Shown in pieces: positions 51,720 to 60,854 of a stretch of DNA of 64,000 nucleotides. Below the pieces are notes generated by a model. The model was not told the origin of the DNA. It searched no databases and worked only from the letters and a program-made list of their open reading frames with translations. A program made the position numbers and the translations under genes. Each line of letters starts with the position of its first letter. Position 1 is the stretch's first letter. The stretch comes from Allobosea sp. LC85 (GTDB lineage Bacteria; Pseudomonadota; Alphaproteobacteria; Rhizobiales; Beijerinckiaceae): contig NZ_JPKG01000027.1 of the NCBI RefSeq assembly GCF_000735605.1, positions 186,001-250,000 of the forward strand, given 5' to 3'.

Positions 51720-53182
51720 TCCCGAAACGCGTTCGCCTGTCCGTCGCGGGGTCGGTTCTGGCGCTGCTGCTCGGCATGCCGGCCATGGCTCAGTCGACGG
51801 AGCCCGCTCCGGTTCTGAATGTCGGTTCCAGCGAGCATGCCATAGCCCGCAAGCTCACGCTCTCGATCGGCCGTTCGTTGATCGTCGAATTGCCGCGTGA
51901 CGCGAAGGAAGTCTTCGTCGCCAACCCCAAGGTCGCCAACGCGGTCGTCCGCTCGGCGCGCAAGCTCTTCATCATCGGCATCGCCGACGGTTCGACCTCG
52001 ATGTTCGTGATCGATTCCGAAGGTCGTCAGATTTCGGCGCTCGAGATCGAAGTCGGGCGGGATCTCAACGTGCTGCGCCAGACGCTCCGTGCGGCCATGC
52101 CCAGAGCCCATATCGAGGTCAAGCCGGCGGGCAACTCCATCCTCCTGCTCGGCAATGTCGCCAATGCGTCGGAAGCAACCCAGGCGGTCGACATCGCGAA
52201 CGCCTTCGTTGGAACGGCCTCCGGCATCTTCTCCTCGTCCAAGGGCGCCGTGATCAACTCGCTGACGATCCGCGATCGCGATCAGGTGATGGTCAAGGTT
52301 GTGATCTCCGAGGTTTCGCGCAAGGCGATCAAGCAGCTCGGCATCAACTCGTCCGGCGAGTGGAAGCTCGGCAATTTCTCGCTCACGCCGTCGATCGAGA
52401 ATCCGCTTCCCCTGCAACCTCAATCCCTGGCCGCGACGGCGATCGGCGCGGGAATCGGAAACTCGACCAATTTCACCCTGCGTGCGCTTGAGCGGGCAGG
52501 CCTCGCTCGCGTTCTGGCGGAGCCGATGGTCACTGCGATCTCCGGGGAAAGCGCCAAATTCACGGCCGGTGGCGATGTCCCCGTGCCCAACGGCTATTCC
52601 TGCGACTCGTCGGGGATCTGCACGCTTGGCATCAGCTATAAGCCGGTCGGCGTTTCCCTGAACTTCACCCCGATTGTCCTGTCCGACAACAAGATCAGCA
52701 TGCGGATTGCGACCGAAGTGACGGAGCTCGATTTCGAGAACCAGCTCCGGCTGAGCAATACGAGCAATATTCAGCGCGGCACCAATACCCGGGAATCCGT
52801 GAATGCCCCCGCCTTCCGCGTGCGCAAGTCCGACACCACTGTCGAACTGCCGTCGGGCGGGACTCTGGCGACGGCCGGGCTGATCCAGCGCGTCTCGAAG
52901 CAGTCGATCAACGGTTTCCCGGGGCTGATGAACCTGCCGGTGATCGGCGTGCTCTTCCGCTCGCGCGACTATCAGCGCGAGGAGACCGAATTGATGATCA
53001 CGGTCACGCCCTACATCGCCAAGCCGATGGAGCCGAACCAGGTCCAGCGCCCGGATGACGGCTTCGTCGATGCCCATGATGCGCAGGCCGTCCTGCTCGG
53101 CCGGCTGAACAAGATATATGGCACCAATAGCGGGCCGTTGCCCCAGGCCTACAGGGGTCGGGTCGGCTTTATTGCCGACTAA
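51716..53182 (+). CDS. cpaC: Tad secretin CpaC
   Basis: The 488-residue outer-membrane channel of the Tad pilus has a signal peptide (cleavage near AMAQS), an N0-like domain (RSLIVELPRDAKEVFVANPK), a BON-type domain (ILLLGNVANASEATQAVDIA) and the secretin barrel with ARVLAEPMVTAISGESAKF, GGDVPVPNGYS and the late signature GFPGLMNLPVIGVLFRS. It is translationally coupled to cpaB and followed by cpaD after 10 bases. Confidence 0.95.
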   Translation: MIPKRVRLSVAGSVLALLLGMPAMAQSTEPAPVLNVGSSEHAIARKLTLSIGRSLIVELPRDAKEVFVANPKVANAVVRSARKLFIIGIADGSTSMFVIDSEGRQISALEIEVGRDLNVLRQTLRAAMPRAHIEVKPAGNSILLLGNVANASEATQAVDIANAFVGTASGIFSSSKGAVINSLTIRDRDQVMVKVVISEVSRKAIKQLGINSSGEWKLGNFSLTPSIENPLPLQPQSLAATAIGAGIGNSTNFTLRALERAGLARVLAEPMVTAISGESAKFTAGGDVPVPNGYSCDSSGICTLGISYKPVGVSLNFTPIVLSDNKISMRIATEVTELDFENQLRLSNTSNIQRGTNTRESVNAPAFRVRKSDTTVELPSGGTLATAGLIQRVSKQSINGFPGLMNLPVIGVLFRSRDYQREETELMITVTPYIAKPMEPNQVQRPDDGFVDAHDAQAVLLGRLNKIYGTNSGPLPQAYRGRVGFIAD

Positions 53183-53192
53183 GGGTGCTCTC

Positions 53193-53954
53193 ATGAACGT
53201 GCAAGGGGTGGCTCGGGCCATGACAGATCAGGGACAGCAGAGGACAGGCCACTGGCCTCTTGCCGCCGTTCTGGCCGCCGGCGTCGCTCTTGGCGCCTGC
53301 GCGACGAAGACCGATGTGACTGGGTCGATCAGTGCCAGCGATCTGCGCGAGCGGCATCCGATCGTGCTGCGTGACGCTCCACGTTCGCTTGATGTCTTCA
53401 TCGTGCGGGCCGGTGCAGGCCTCGACAGGCGCCAGGCCGAAGACGTCGCCAGTTTCGCGGCAGATTACCGGCGCGGCGGGCGCGGAGGAATCGTTGCCCA
53501 GGTGCCAACCGGCGGCGGCCGGGAGATGGCAACCCATGGCACGCTCGAATCGATACGCGGAGCCCTGGCGCGTGGCGGCGTGTCGCCCGCCTCGCTCTCG
53601 GTCAGGACCTATCCGATCGTAGACCCCAATCTCGCCTCGCCCATTCGCCTGACATTCGCCTCGCTGCAGGCGGGCCTGCCGCATTCCTGCGGACAATGGA
53701 CCCAGGACGCGGGCGTCTCCGACTGGAAACTGGACATGGCGAACGAGCCGCTCTGGAATTTCGGCTGCTCCAGCCAGGCGACGCTGGCAGCGCAGGTCGC
53801 CGATCCCATCGATCTCGTCCGCAGCCGCACGGAGGGCCGCGCCGACATCGTCAAGCGCATGAACGCGATCGGCAAACTGCGTGAGGGCAAGGACCCCTCG
53901 ACCCAGTACCGGCAGGAAACGCCTCAGATCAACCAGTCGGTCGGAGGCCGCTGA
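53193..53954 (+). CDS. cpaD: Pilus lipoprotein CpaD
   Basis: The 253-residue CpaD-family protein has a lipobox LGAC with Cys36, which anchors it in the outer membrane. The CpaD domain has HPIVLRDAPRSLDVFI, NFGCSSQATLAAQVADPIDL and RTEGRADIVKR. It is needed for secretin stability or localisation in related systems. ATG 53193 or 53220 may be the start. The TGA stop shares a base with the cpaE ATG. Confidence 0.92.
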   Translation: MNVQGVARAMTDQGQQRTGHWPLAAVLAAGVALGACATKTDVTGSISASDLRERHPIVLRDAPRSLDVFIVRAGAGLDRRQAEDVASFAADYRRGGRGGIVAQVPTGGGREMATHGTLESIRGALARGGVSPASLSVRTYPIVDPNLASPIRLTFASLQAGLPHSCGQWTQDAGVSDWKLDMANEPLWNFGCSSQATLAAQVADPIDLVRSRTEGRADIVKRMNAIGKLREGKDPSTQYRQETPQINQSVGGR

Positions 53955-55219
53955 TGGATCCGGCGCAGAATTTCGAAGCCCAGGTCGCGAGCGCTGCCAG
54001 CGACGAGGTCATCGCACCGCTGCCCCGCATCACGCTGCAGGCCTTTTGCGAAACGCCTGCCATTGCTGCTGCCATGCAGACCGCGACCACAGACCGGCGC
54101 ATGGAGAAGACGCATTCGCGTGTCCAGATGGGAGGACCCGCGGCCGCAGTCGAGGCGTTCCGCACCGCACCCACGCCCAATGTCATTGTGCTGGAAACGG
54201 TGTCCGATGGTGGAACGCTCGTCAGCCATCTCGATGCCCTGGCCCAGAGCTGTGATGCCGGCACGAAGGTCGTCGTCATCGGTCATGTCAACGACGTCCA
54301 GCTCTACCGTGACCTGATCCGCCGCGGTGTCAGCGATTATCTGATCGCTCCGCTCGAGCCGCTCGATATCCTGCGCACCCTGTCCGAGCTCTACGTCGCG
54401 CCTGGGGCTCGCAATCTCGGGCGCATTGTCGCCGTGATGGGCGCCAAGGGCGGGGTCGGCGCCTCGACCGTGGCGCATAACGTCGCCTGGGCGATGGCGC
54501 GCAATCTCGATGCATCGACCGTGATCGTCGATCTCGATATCGCCTTCGGCACGGCGGGGCTCGATTTCAACCAGGATCCGCCGCAGGGCATCGCGGAGGC
54601 GGTGTTCGCGCCCGAGCGGCTTGATGCCAATATGCTTGATCGCCTGCTCTCGCGCTGCAGCGACAATCTCGCCTTGCTGGCGGCGCCGGCAATGCTGGAC
54701 CGGACACTCGACCTGCAGGAGGACGCGTTCGAGCAGCTCTTCGATCTGTTGCGCGCCAGCGTGCCCTGCGTGGTTCTCGATGTGCCGCATCTCTGGAGCG
54801 GCTGGGTCAGGCGCTGCCTGATCGGTGCGGACGAGGTCATGATCGTCGCCGGGCCCGAGCTCGCCTCGCTGCGGAACGCCAAGAACCTGATCGATCTGGC
54901 ACGAGCCAGCCGCCCGAATGATTCGCCACCGCGTCTGGTGCTCAATCAGGTCGGCCTGCCCAAGCGGCCCGAGATCGACGCCGGGGAATTCGCCAAGGCT
55001 CTGGGTGTCGAGGTGCTCGTCGCGATTCCCTTCGACGCCCAAGTCTTCGGTACGGCTGCAAATAACGGGCAGATGGTTGCGGAAGTCCAGTCCGGCGGCA
55101 AGATCAACGAGGCCTTCGTTCAGATCGCAAGCACCCTGACGGGGCGCGGTGAGGCCAGGCGCGGAAAGCGAAGCCTGCTGGAGCCGTTGGTCGCCAAGCT
55201 CAAGCGGCGCAGGGCCTGA
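53954..55219 (+). CDS. cpaE: Pilus assembly ATPase-like protein CpaE (TadZ)
   Basis: The 421-residue protein has an N-terminal receiver-like domain (about 45-145, VIVLETVSDGGTLVSHLDAL) without a clear phospho-acceptor set, then a MinD/ParA-like ATPase with VAVMGAKGGVGASTVAHNVA near residue 160. The Walker loop is atypical: the Lys normally before Ser/Thr is Ala (GGVGAST), as in other TadZ proteins, so ATP turnover may be weak. It positions the pilus machine at the pole. Confidence 0.92.
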   Translation: MDPAQNFEAQVASAASDEVIAPLPRITLQAFCETPAIAAAMQTATTDRRMEKTHSRVQMGGPAAAVEAFRTAPTPNVIVLETVSDGGTLVSHLDALAQSCDAGTKVVVIGHVNDVQLYRDLIRRGVSDYLIAPLEPLDILRTLSELYVAPGARNLGRIVAVMGAKGGVGASTVAHNVAWAMARNLDASTVIVDLDIAFGTAGLDFNQDPPQGIAEAVFAPERLDANMLDRLLSRCSDNLALLAAPAMLDRTLDLQEDAFEQLFDLLRASVPCVVLDVPHLWSGWVRRCLIGADEVMIVAGPELASLRNAKNLIDLARASRPNDSPPRLVLNQVGLPKRPEIDAGEFAKALGVEVLVAIPFDAQVFGTAANNGQMVAEVQSGGKINEAFVQIASTLTGRGEARRGKRSLLEPLVAKLKRRRA

Positions 55220-55296
55220 GCCGTGAAGTTTTGTTCGCCACTGCCTGCTCGCTCCGACTGTCCGGCCGGCCGTTTCTCGGCGTGAAAGGGGGGGAG

Positions 55297-56754
55297 ATGT
55301 TCGGAAAACGATCCTCGAACGCTGTGTCGACGCAACCGCTGAGTCCGAAGGCTCCCGGCCCGACCTCGGCCGCGCGTCTGCGCGAATCGTCCGCGCCCCT
55401 ACCCGATATGCGTCGTCAGGTGCCGGCGGCGCCCATGGCTTCGGTCGAAACACCGAAGTCCGACGACTATTACCAGATGAAGAGCATGATCTTCGGGGCG
55501 CTGATCGAGGCGATCGACCTCTCTCAGCTCGCGAAGCTCGACGGTGAATCGGCACGGGAGGAAATCCGCGACATCATCAACGAGATCATCTCGCTGAAGA
55601 ACGTCGTGCTCTCCATCGCCGAGCAGGAGGAACTGCTCGACGACATCTGCAACGACGTGCTCGGCTACGGACCCCTGGAGCCGCTGCTGGCGCGGGATGA
55701 TATCGCCGACATCATGGTCAACGGGGCCTCACGCACCTTCATCGAGACCGGCGGCAAGATCCAGCTGACCAATATCCGCTTTCGCGACAACGCGCAGCTG
55801 ATGAACATCTGCCAGCGCATCGTCAGCCAGGTTGGCCGGCGCGTCGACGATTCCTCGCCGATCTGCGACGCTCGGCTTGCCGACGGTTCCCGCGTCAACG
55901 TCATCGCGCCGCCGCTGGCGATCGACGGGCCGGCGCTCACCATCCGCAAGTTCAAGAAGGACAAGCTGACGCTGGATCAGCTCGTCCGCTTTGGCGCGAT
56001 CTCGCCGCCCGGCGCGGAAATCCTCAAGATCATCGGCAAGGTGCGCTGCAACATCGTGATCTCCGGCGGTACAGGTTCCGGCAAGACGACTCTGCTGAAC
56101 TGCCTGACCAACTATATCGAGCATGACGAGCGGGTCATCACCTGCGAGGACGCGGCCGAATTGCAGCTCCAGCAACCCCATGTCGTGCGCCTCGAAACGC
56201 GCCCGCCCAATCTCGAGGGCACCGGTGCGATCACCATGCGCGACCTCGTCAAGAACTGCCTGCGCATGCGGCCCGAGCGGATCATCGTCGGTGAGGTGCG
56301 TGGCCCGGAAGCCTTCGACCTGTTGCAGGCGATGAACACCGGCCATGACGGATCGATGGGGACGCTGCACGCCAACACGCCGCGCGAATGCCTCAGCCGT
56401 ATCGAATCCATGATCACCATGGGCGGGTTCAGCCTGCCTTCGAAGACATTGCGGGAGATGATCTGCTCCTCGGTCGATGTCGTCATCCAGGCCCAGCGCA
56501 TGCGCGACGGCTCGCGCCGGATCACGCATATCACCGAGGTGATGGGCATGGAGGGCGATGTCATCATCACCCAGGATCTGATGAACTATGAGGTCCTCGG
56601 CGAGGATGCCGCAGGCAAGCTGATCGGCCGCCACCGCTCGACCGGCATTGGTCGACCGCGCTTCTGGGAGCGTGCCCGCTATTTCGGCGAAGAGCAGCGG
56701 CTTGCCACGGCGATCGATCAACTCGCGGTCCAGGATGAAGCGAATGCCGCGTGA
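55297..56754 (+). CDS. cpaF: Pilus assembly ATPase CpaF (TadA)
   Basis: The 485-residue secretion-type hexameric ATPase powers Flp pilus assembly. It has the N-terminal domain with [20 protein letters not shown] and [12 protein letters not shown], Walker [15 protein letters not shown], the Asp box region [19 protein letters not shown], Walker [18 protein letters not shown] and the His box [18 protein letters not shown] use ATG 55297 with GGGGGAG upstream; the frame extends to 55231. Confidence 0.96.
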   Translation: MFGKRSSNAVSTQPLSPKAPGPTSAARLRESSAPLPDMRRQVPAAPMASVETPKSDDYYQMKSMIFGALIEAIDLSQLAKLDGESAREEIRDIINEIISLKNVVLSIAEQEELLDDICNDVLGYGPLEPLLARDDIADIMVNGASRTFIETGGKIQLTNIRFRDNAQLMNICQRIVSQVGRRVDDSSPICDARLADGSRVNVIAPPLAIDGPALTIRKFKKDKLTLDQLVRFGAISPPGAEILKIIGKVRCNIVISGGTGSGKTTLLNCLTNYIEHDERVITCEDAAELQLQQPHVVRLETRPPNLEGTGAITMRDLVKNCLRMRPERIIVGEVRGPEAFDLLQAMNTGHDGSMGTLHANTPRECLSRIESMITMGGFSLPSKTLREMICSSVDVVIQAQRMRDGSRRITHITEVMGMEGDVIITQDLMNYEVLGEDAAGKLIGRHRSTGIGRPRFWERARYFGEEQRLATAIDQLAVQDEANAA

Positions 56755-56779
56755 TCGCAGCTATGGACGGCACTGAGCC

Positions 56780-57757
56780 ATGGACCTGAGTGTCATTGCC
56801 GTTGTCGTGCTGGCGACCCTCGCGGCAGGTGGCGTGGTCTACGCTCTGTTCTATCCGTCTCTGAGCGGGCAGGCACGGGTGGAGAAGCGCCGCAAGGAAT
56901 TCGCAGCCCCGGTCGCTGTCCGGACGGTCGATCGCGAAGTCCAGGCGCGGCAGAAGCGCGGCCAGATCGCCCAGAGCCTCAAGGATATCGAAACCCGGGA
57001 GAACGCTCGCAACAAGCTCACGCTCGAGCTCCTGCTGCTGCAGGCGGGGCTGAGTTGGGACCGCCGCAAGTTCTACCTCATCAGCGCCGTTTCGAGCGTG
57101 GTCGTCGGCTTCCTGTTTTTCCTGGCAACAGCCAACCTGCTGCTTCTTCTGGTGGGGCTGTTCATTGGCGGCTTCGGCCTGCCGCGTTGGCTTCTGTCAC
57201 GGGCCCGGACGAAGCGGCTGAAGAAGTTCGGCAACGAATTTCCGAATGCGCTCGACATCATCGTACGCGGCATCAAGTCAGGCTTGCCGCTCAACGACTG
57301 CCTGCGGATCATCGCTGCCGAAGCGGTCGAGCCCGTCCGGACGGAGTTTCGGCTGATCATCGAGAGTCAGACCTTGGGGCTTCCGCTGACCGAGGCGGCC
57401 GCCAAGCTCTTCGAGCGCATGCCCTGCGCCGAGGCCAATTTCTTCGGCATCGTGCTGGCGATCCAACAGAAGACAGGCGGCAATCTCGCGGAGACCCTCG
57501 GCAATCTGTCGAAGGTCCTTCGCGAACGTCGCAAGATGCGCGACAAGATCCAGGCGGTTTCGATGGAGGCAAAGGCTTCGGCAGGGATCATTGGCGCCTT
57601 GCCCCCGGTTGTTGCGACCCTCGTATACCTGACCGCCCCGAGATATATCGAGCTTCTTTGGCTCACCCAGATTGGCAAGGTCGCGCTCGTCGCCTGCGGA
57701 GTCTGGATGTTGATCGGCATCATGACGATGCGCAAGATGATCAATTTCAACATCTGA
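56780..57757 (+). CDS. tadB: Pilus platform protein TadB
   Basis: The 325-residue inner-membrane protein of the GspF-like fold has one N-terminal helix, two central helices (YLISAVSSVVVGFLFFLA) and two C-terminal helices. The T2SSF domain carries NALDIIVRGIKSGLPLNDCL and QKTGGNLAETLGNLSKVLR, both typical of TadB. It forms the platform with TadC and CpaF. It lies 25 bases after cpaF and 10 before tadC. Confidence 0.94.
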   Translation: MDLSVIAVVVLATLAAGGVVYALFYPSLSGQARVEKRRKEFAAPVAVRTVDREVQARQKRGQIAQSLKDIETRENARNKLTLELLLLQAGLSWDRRKFYLISAVSSVVVGFLFFLATANLLLLLVGLFIGGFGLPRWLLSRARTKRLKKFGNEFPNALDIIVRGIKSGLPLNDCLRIIAAEAVEPVRTEFRLIIESQTLGLPLTEAAAKLFERMPCAEANFFGIVLAIQQKTGGNLAETLGNLSKVLRERRKMRDKIQAVSMEAKASAGIIGALPPVVATLVYLTAPRYIELLWLTQIGKVALVACGVWMLIGIMTMRKMINFNI

Positions 57758-57767
57758 GGCTGCGGGA

Positions 57768-58745
57768 ATGATTGCCGTCATCGCCGACAAGCTCGCCGAC
57801 AGCCAGTTCCTGGTCGCGCTGCTCGCCGCCGTGGCTGCCGCTGCTACGGTTCTGACCTTGGCGATGCCATTGGTCGAAGGCAACGACCTCAACAAGCGCA
57901 TGAAGAATGTGGCGATCGAACGCGACAAGATCCGTGCGCGCGAGCGGGACCGCCTGAACCGGCAGAAGGACAAGGTCTCGCTGCGCCAGGAACCAAAGGC
58001 GTTCATGCGGCGCATTGTCGATCAGTTCAAACTGGGCGACTGGCTCGGCACTGAAACGGCGAAGAAGCAGCTCGCAATGGCGGGTTATCGCGGCCCACAG
58101 GCCGAGATCGGCTTCCTGTTCTTCCGTCTGGTGACGCCGATCGGTCTCTTTCTGTTCACGCTCTTCTACGTCTTCTTCATCAAGGACTTTGGGCTGCCGC
58201 CCTTGATCCGGTTCGGCATGGCCATCGGCGGAGCCTATCTCGGCATCAAGGCGCCCGAGATATTCCTGTCGAACCAGATCTCGAAGCGCCAGGCGTCGAT
58301 GCAGCAGGCCTTTCCCGATGCGCTCGACCTCTTGCTGATCTGTGTCGAGGCGGGCATGTCGATCGAACATGCTTTCCGCAAGGTCTCGACCGAGATTGGC
58401 GGTCAGTCGGTTCCTCTCGCCGAGGAGTTTGCGCTTTGCACGGCCGAGCTTTCCTACCTCGCTGAACGACGCCAGGCCTATGAGAACCTTGCGATCCGCA
58501 CCGGGCTGGAAGGGGTGAAATCCGTCTCCACCGCACTGGTTCAGGCCGAACGCTATGGCACGCCGCTCGGCAGTGCGCTGCGTACGCTGGCACAGGAAAG
58601 TCGGGACCAGCGCATGATGGCAGCGGAGAAGAAGGCTGCGGCCCTGCCGCCAATGCTGACGGTGCCGATGATCCTGTTCTTCCTGCCGGTGCTCTTCGTC
58701 GTCATCATGACACCGGCGATCATTCAGGTGATGAGGCTGAAATAG
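57768..58745 (+). CDS. tadC: Pilus platform protein TadC
   Basis: The 325-residue GspF-fold inner-membrane protein has an N-terminal helix, a KNVAIERDKIRARERDR linker, central helices (VTPIGLFLFTLFYVFFI), then FPDALDLLLICVEAGMSIEHA and PLGSALRTLAQESRDQRM, with the final helices near LTVPMILFFLPVLFVVIM. It is the partner of TadB. It is the last clear gene of the Tad operon. Confidence 0.94.
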   Translation: MIAVIADKLADSQFLVALLAAVAAAATVLTLAMPLVEGNDLNKRMKNVAIERDKIRARERDRLNRQKDKVSLRQEPKAFMRRIVDQFKLGDWLGTETAKKQLAMAGYRGPQAEIGFLFFRLVTPIGLFLFTLFYVFFIKDFGLPPLIRFGMAIGGAYLGIKAPEIFLSNQISKRQASMQQAFPDALDLLLICVEAGMSIEHAFRKVSTEIGGQSVPLAEEFALCTAELSYLAERRQAYENLAIRTGLEGVKSVSTALVQAERYGTPLGSALRTLAQESRDQRMMAAEKKAAALPPMLTVPMILFFLPVLFVVIMTPAIIQVMRLK

Positions 58746-58777
58746 CCTCGTCGGCAGCCGACCTTCTTGTCGGATCT

Positions 58778-58846
58778 CTCACTCGGAATGAGACTGCCTC
58801 ACTCAACTTGAGACTACACGCGCAAAAAAACTCGCGAGAATGAGAC
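58778..58846. repeat. Three degenerate 17-bp direct repeats
   Basis: CTCACTCGGAATGAGAC (58778-58794), CTCACTCAACTTGAGAC (58798-58814) and ACTCGCGAGAATGAGAC (58830-58846). The first two are exactly 20 bp apart. Such repeats resemble the multiple transposase sites at IS21-family ends. Confidence 0.7.
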
Positions 58847-59110
58847 CGACAGCACTTCGTGCTGATCGAAATGAGCAACAATATCAAGGATGTATACCGA
58901 ACAGAAGCCCCTGGAAGTGCTGGCTGGTGTCCGGCGATTGCCATCCAGGCACTTCGGGTAGCGACGCCAGGTGCGTGGCCGCTCTAACCACGGTATTCTT
59001 TGGTCGCCCTCCTGTTTCGTCGCCTCATGCGGCGGTGCGCCGCTCAGCATCGTCGCAGAATTCGTCAAAGTCCTCCACGAGAGCCGCCCTTCGGCCGGCC
59101 TCACCTCCCT

Positions 59111-59135
59111 CCCAGCCCTCGAGGGCTGGGTTTTT
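59111..59135 (+). terminator. Terminator hairpin just before the Inh lipoprotein gene
   Basis: A perfect 20-bp palindrome CCCAGCCCTC/GAGGGCTGGG (59111-59130) is followed by TTTTT (59131-59135). It ends 13 bases before the ATG at 59149, an unusual position that could make it an attenuator. Confidence 0.8.
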
Positions 59136-59148
59136 CGCGAGGTATTCG

Positions 59149-59826
59149 ATGAAGCTGCGACCCATCATGATTGCTGCATCATCGGTCCTCCTGGCGGCCT
59201 GCAATTCGGCTGGCTATTCGACTGGGCCGTGGGGGCCACGCAGCGCGTACGGCCCAGCGCCTGGTTACCCGGCGCCTTGGGATGCTCCGCCGTATGTCGT
59301 TGTTGAAACAGAACCCTACATCGATAACGGCGGCATGGATCCCTTCCCGAGCGATGTCGCGCCGCCCGCTGGACGTGTCGTGGTTGGCTTGCCGCCAGAT
59401 CCTATTCCCACTGGCCCAGGTTCCGCGCCGGAACCGTATGAGGACGGCGAGTTTCCTCAGCCGGGAGAGGTGATCGAAGAGCAACCGCAGCCTGCTCGAA
59501 GGCTTGCGACAAACCAGCCCTCTGCTGTGCAGGCAATTCCACCTGCATCCAGCCCATCAGCATACGCCGGAGCCTGGAGAGCTGTGGATGCCAGCGGAAA
59601 AGCCTGCAGGGTTCAACTCTCCACCACGTCCTCGATCGACCTCTATAAGGCCTCCGTGAGTGGTTGTGCCGGATCTCCGCTGCAATCCGTCAACCTCTGG
59701 AGTTTCTCGGGAGGCAATGTCGCGCTGTACTCGCGTGAGCGGGTCGTTGCCCGCCTTTCGGGGCAGGAGGCAAGTCTTTCAGGCTCGGTTGAATCAGGTG
59801 GTGGCTCGCTTCGCATGACGCGTTGA
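59149..59826 (+). CDS. Lipoprotein with AprI/Inh protease-inhibitor domain (Omp19-like)
   Basis: The 225-residue outer-membrane lipoprotein has lipobox LLAAC (Cys18), a long Pro-rich linker (to about 140), then an Inh-type beta-barrel: YAGAWRAVDASGKACRVQLS, SGCAGSPLQSVNLWSF and ARLSGQEASLSGSV, ending LRMTR. The two cysteines of the Inh disulfide are present. The same plan occurs in Brucella Omp19, which inhibits host proteases; here a role in protecting the envelope is plausible. GAGG precedes ATG 59149. A terminator hairpin lies directly upstream. Confidence 0.8.
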   Translation: MKLRPIMIAASSVLLAACNSAGYSTGPWGPRSAYGPAPGYPAPWDAPPYVVVETEPYIDNGGMDPFPSDVAPPAGRVVVGLPPDPIPTGPGSAPEPYEDGEFPQPGEVIEEQPQPARRLATNQPSAVQAIPPASSPSAYAGAWRAVDASGKACRVQLSTTSSIDLYKASVSGCAGSPLQSVNLWSFSGGNVALYSRERVVARLSGQEASLSGSVESGGGSLRMTR

Positions 59827-60078
59827 AGTACTGCCGATCGCTTTTTATCGCGTTGCTCGAAAGCCAACGTGGACCGGCCATGTCATGGTCTTTGATCTGG
59901 AGGTCCGCGACCGCGCATCCGCCACCAGAACAAGCGATACTTCGTCTAGGCCCGGCCGGAGTTCTATGCCGATCTGCCCCCGGCACCGCGTCGGACGCAG
60001 CTCTTCGTGCGGTTTGATACCCGCAAGCGATCCGATTATGGTCTCGGCCGAGGCATGTTCACACCCAGAGGAAGCAGC

Positions 60079-60561
60079 ATGATGCGCGCCTTGGGGATGG
60101 TTCTATTCGCCGTCGCTATTTCGAATGGAATGGTTGCAGCTCCTGCAAGAGCTGCCGGCGATTTCCCACTTGCCTCTTGCGCTTCTTGGAATGGAACCAT
60201 CATCGAGCGAGAGGGCATCGACACCAGAACCGCAATGATGAAGGGCATCGTCACGAAAGCCGATCTTCAGGACTACTGCGAGCGTGACCCCGGGGGCGAG
60301 GTCAAGCCGCCCGGCAGCAAGTCAGGCATCAGCCAGTGCGTGGCGCGCCATCTCAAGACCGAAAGCGACGCGGAACTTCTTGCGATGGCGAACTGCCCTG
60401 CTGGCTTGCTTGAATTCCAGTACGGTTCCAACGCGCCACGCCGTCTGAAATTTCCGCTTCGATCAAATGCCGACGTTTCATGCGCTTCTGGTAATCCGCC
60501 ATTGATCGCGCAATTCAAGAAACTTTGCCCGAAAGCTGCCAGTCGAATGCGGTTGAACTAA
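60079..60561 (+). CDS. Secreted cysteine-containing protein, unknown function
   Basis: The 160-residue protein is not recognised. It has a signal peptide (residues 1-26, VLFAVAISNGMVAAPARA) and a mature part with six cysteines (in LASCASW, DYCER, SQCVA, ANCPAG, VSCASG and KLCPK), suggesting three disulfides in the periplasm or outside. GAGGAAG precedes ATG 60079. The same frame is open upstream to 59950 with protein-like sequence (FYADLPPAPRRTQLFVRF), ending at a TAG; this could be remnant coding sequence. Flanking intergenic stretches show nothing else. Confidence 0.6.
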   Translation: MMRALGMVLFAVAISNGMVAAPARAAGDFPLASCASWNGTIIEREGIDTRTAMMKGIVTKADLQDYCERDPGGEVKPPGSKSGISQCVARHLKTESDAELLAMANCPAGLLEFQYGSNAPRRLKFPLRSNADVSCASGNPPLIAQFKKLCPKAASRMRLN

Positions 60562-60854
60562 AGAGAGCGAGTATTTGCACCAAGTTTCCGGGCGTTGGGG
60601 AGGTTTAAGCCAATGACCGGAGCGCCATGGGCGTCGAGCTCTCGATTGGGGCGGTCCACTGATCATCTCACCAAACGCATGTTCAGCCGGCGCGAGGCGA
60701 GGCACTCGCTCCCGCGATCGCCGGCGAGGCTCTGGCGTGCTCTTGCGGGCAGGGCGGGCCGCTCGCCCGCGGACGAGCCTCGCGCATCATTGGCGCAACG
60801 TCCTCGGGCGGAACTGGCGCGATACGGGCACCAGCTCCGGGAGACCTCCGTCCG

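Larger units (their letters stand above)
58746..59148. other. Gene-poor region after tadC with repeats
   Basis: No supported gene on either strand. It contains three 17-bp repeats (58778-58846) and a terminator hairpin (59111-59135). A 47-codon minus-strand frame (59025-59168) has protein-like composition but no clear ribosome-binding site; see findings. Confidence 0.6.

Noticed and set aside
60562-60854. Possible small gene between the secreted protein and hyuB
   Set aside because: Frames on both strands are Arg/Pro-rich shadows without ribosome-binding sites or recognisable motifs.
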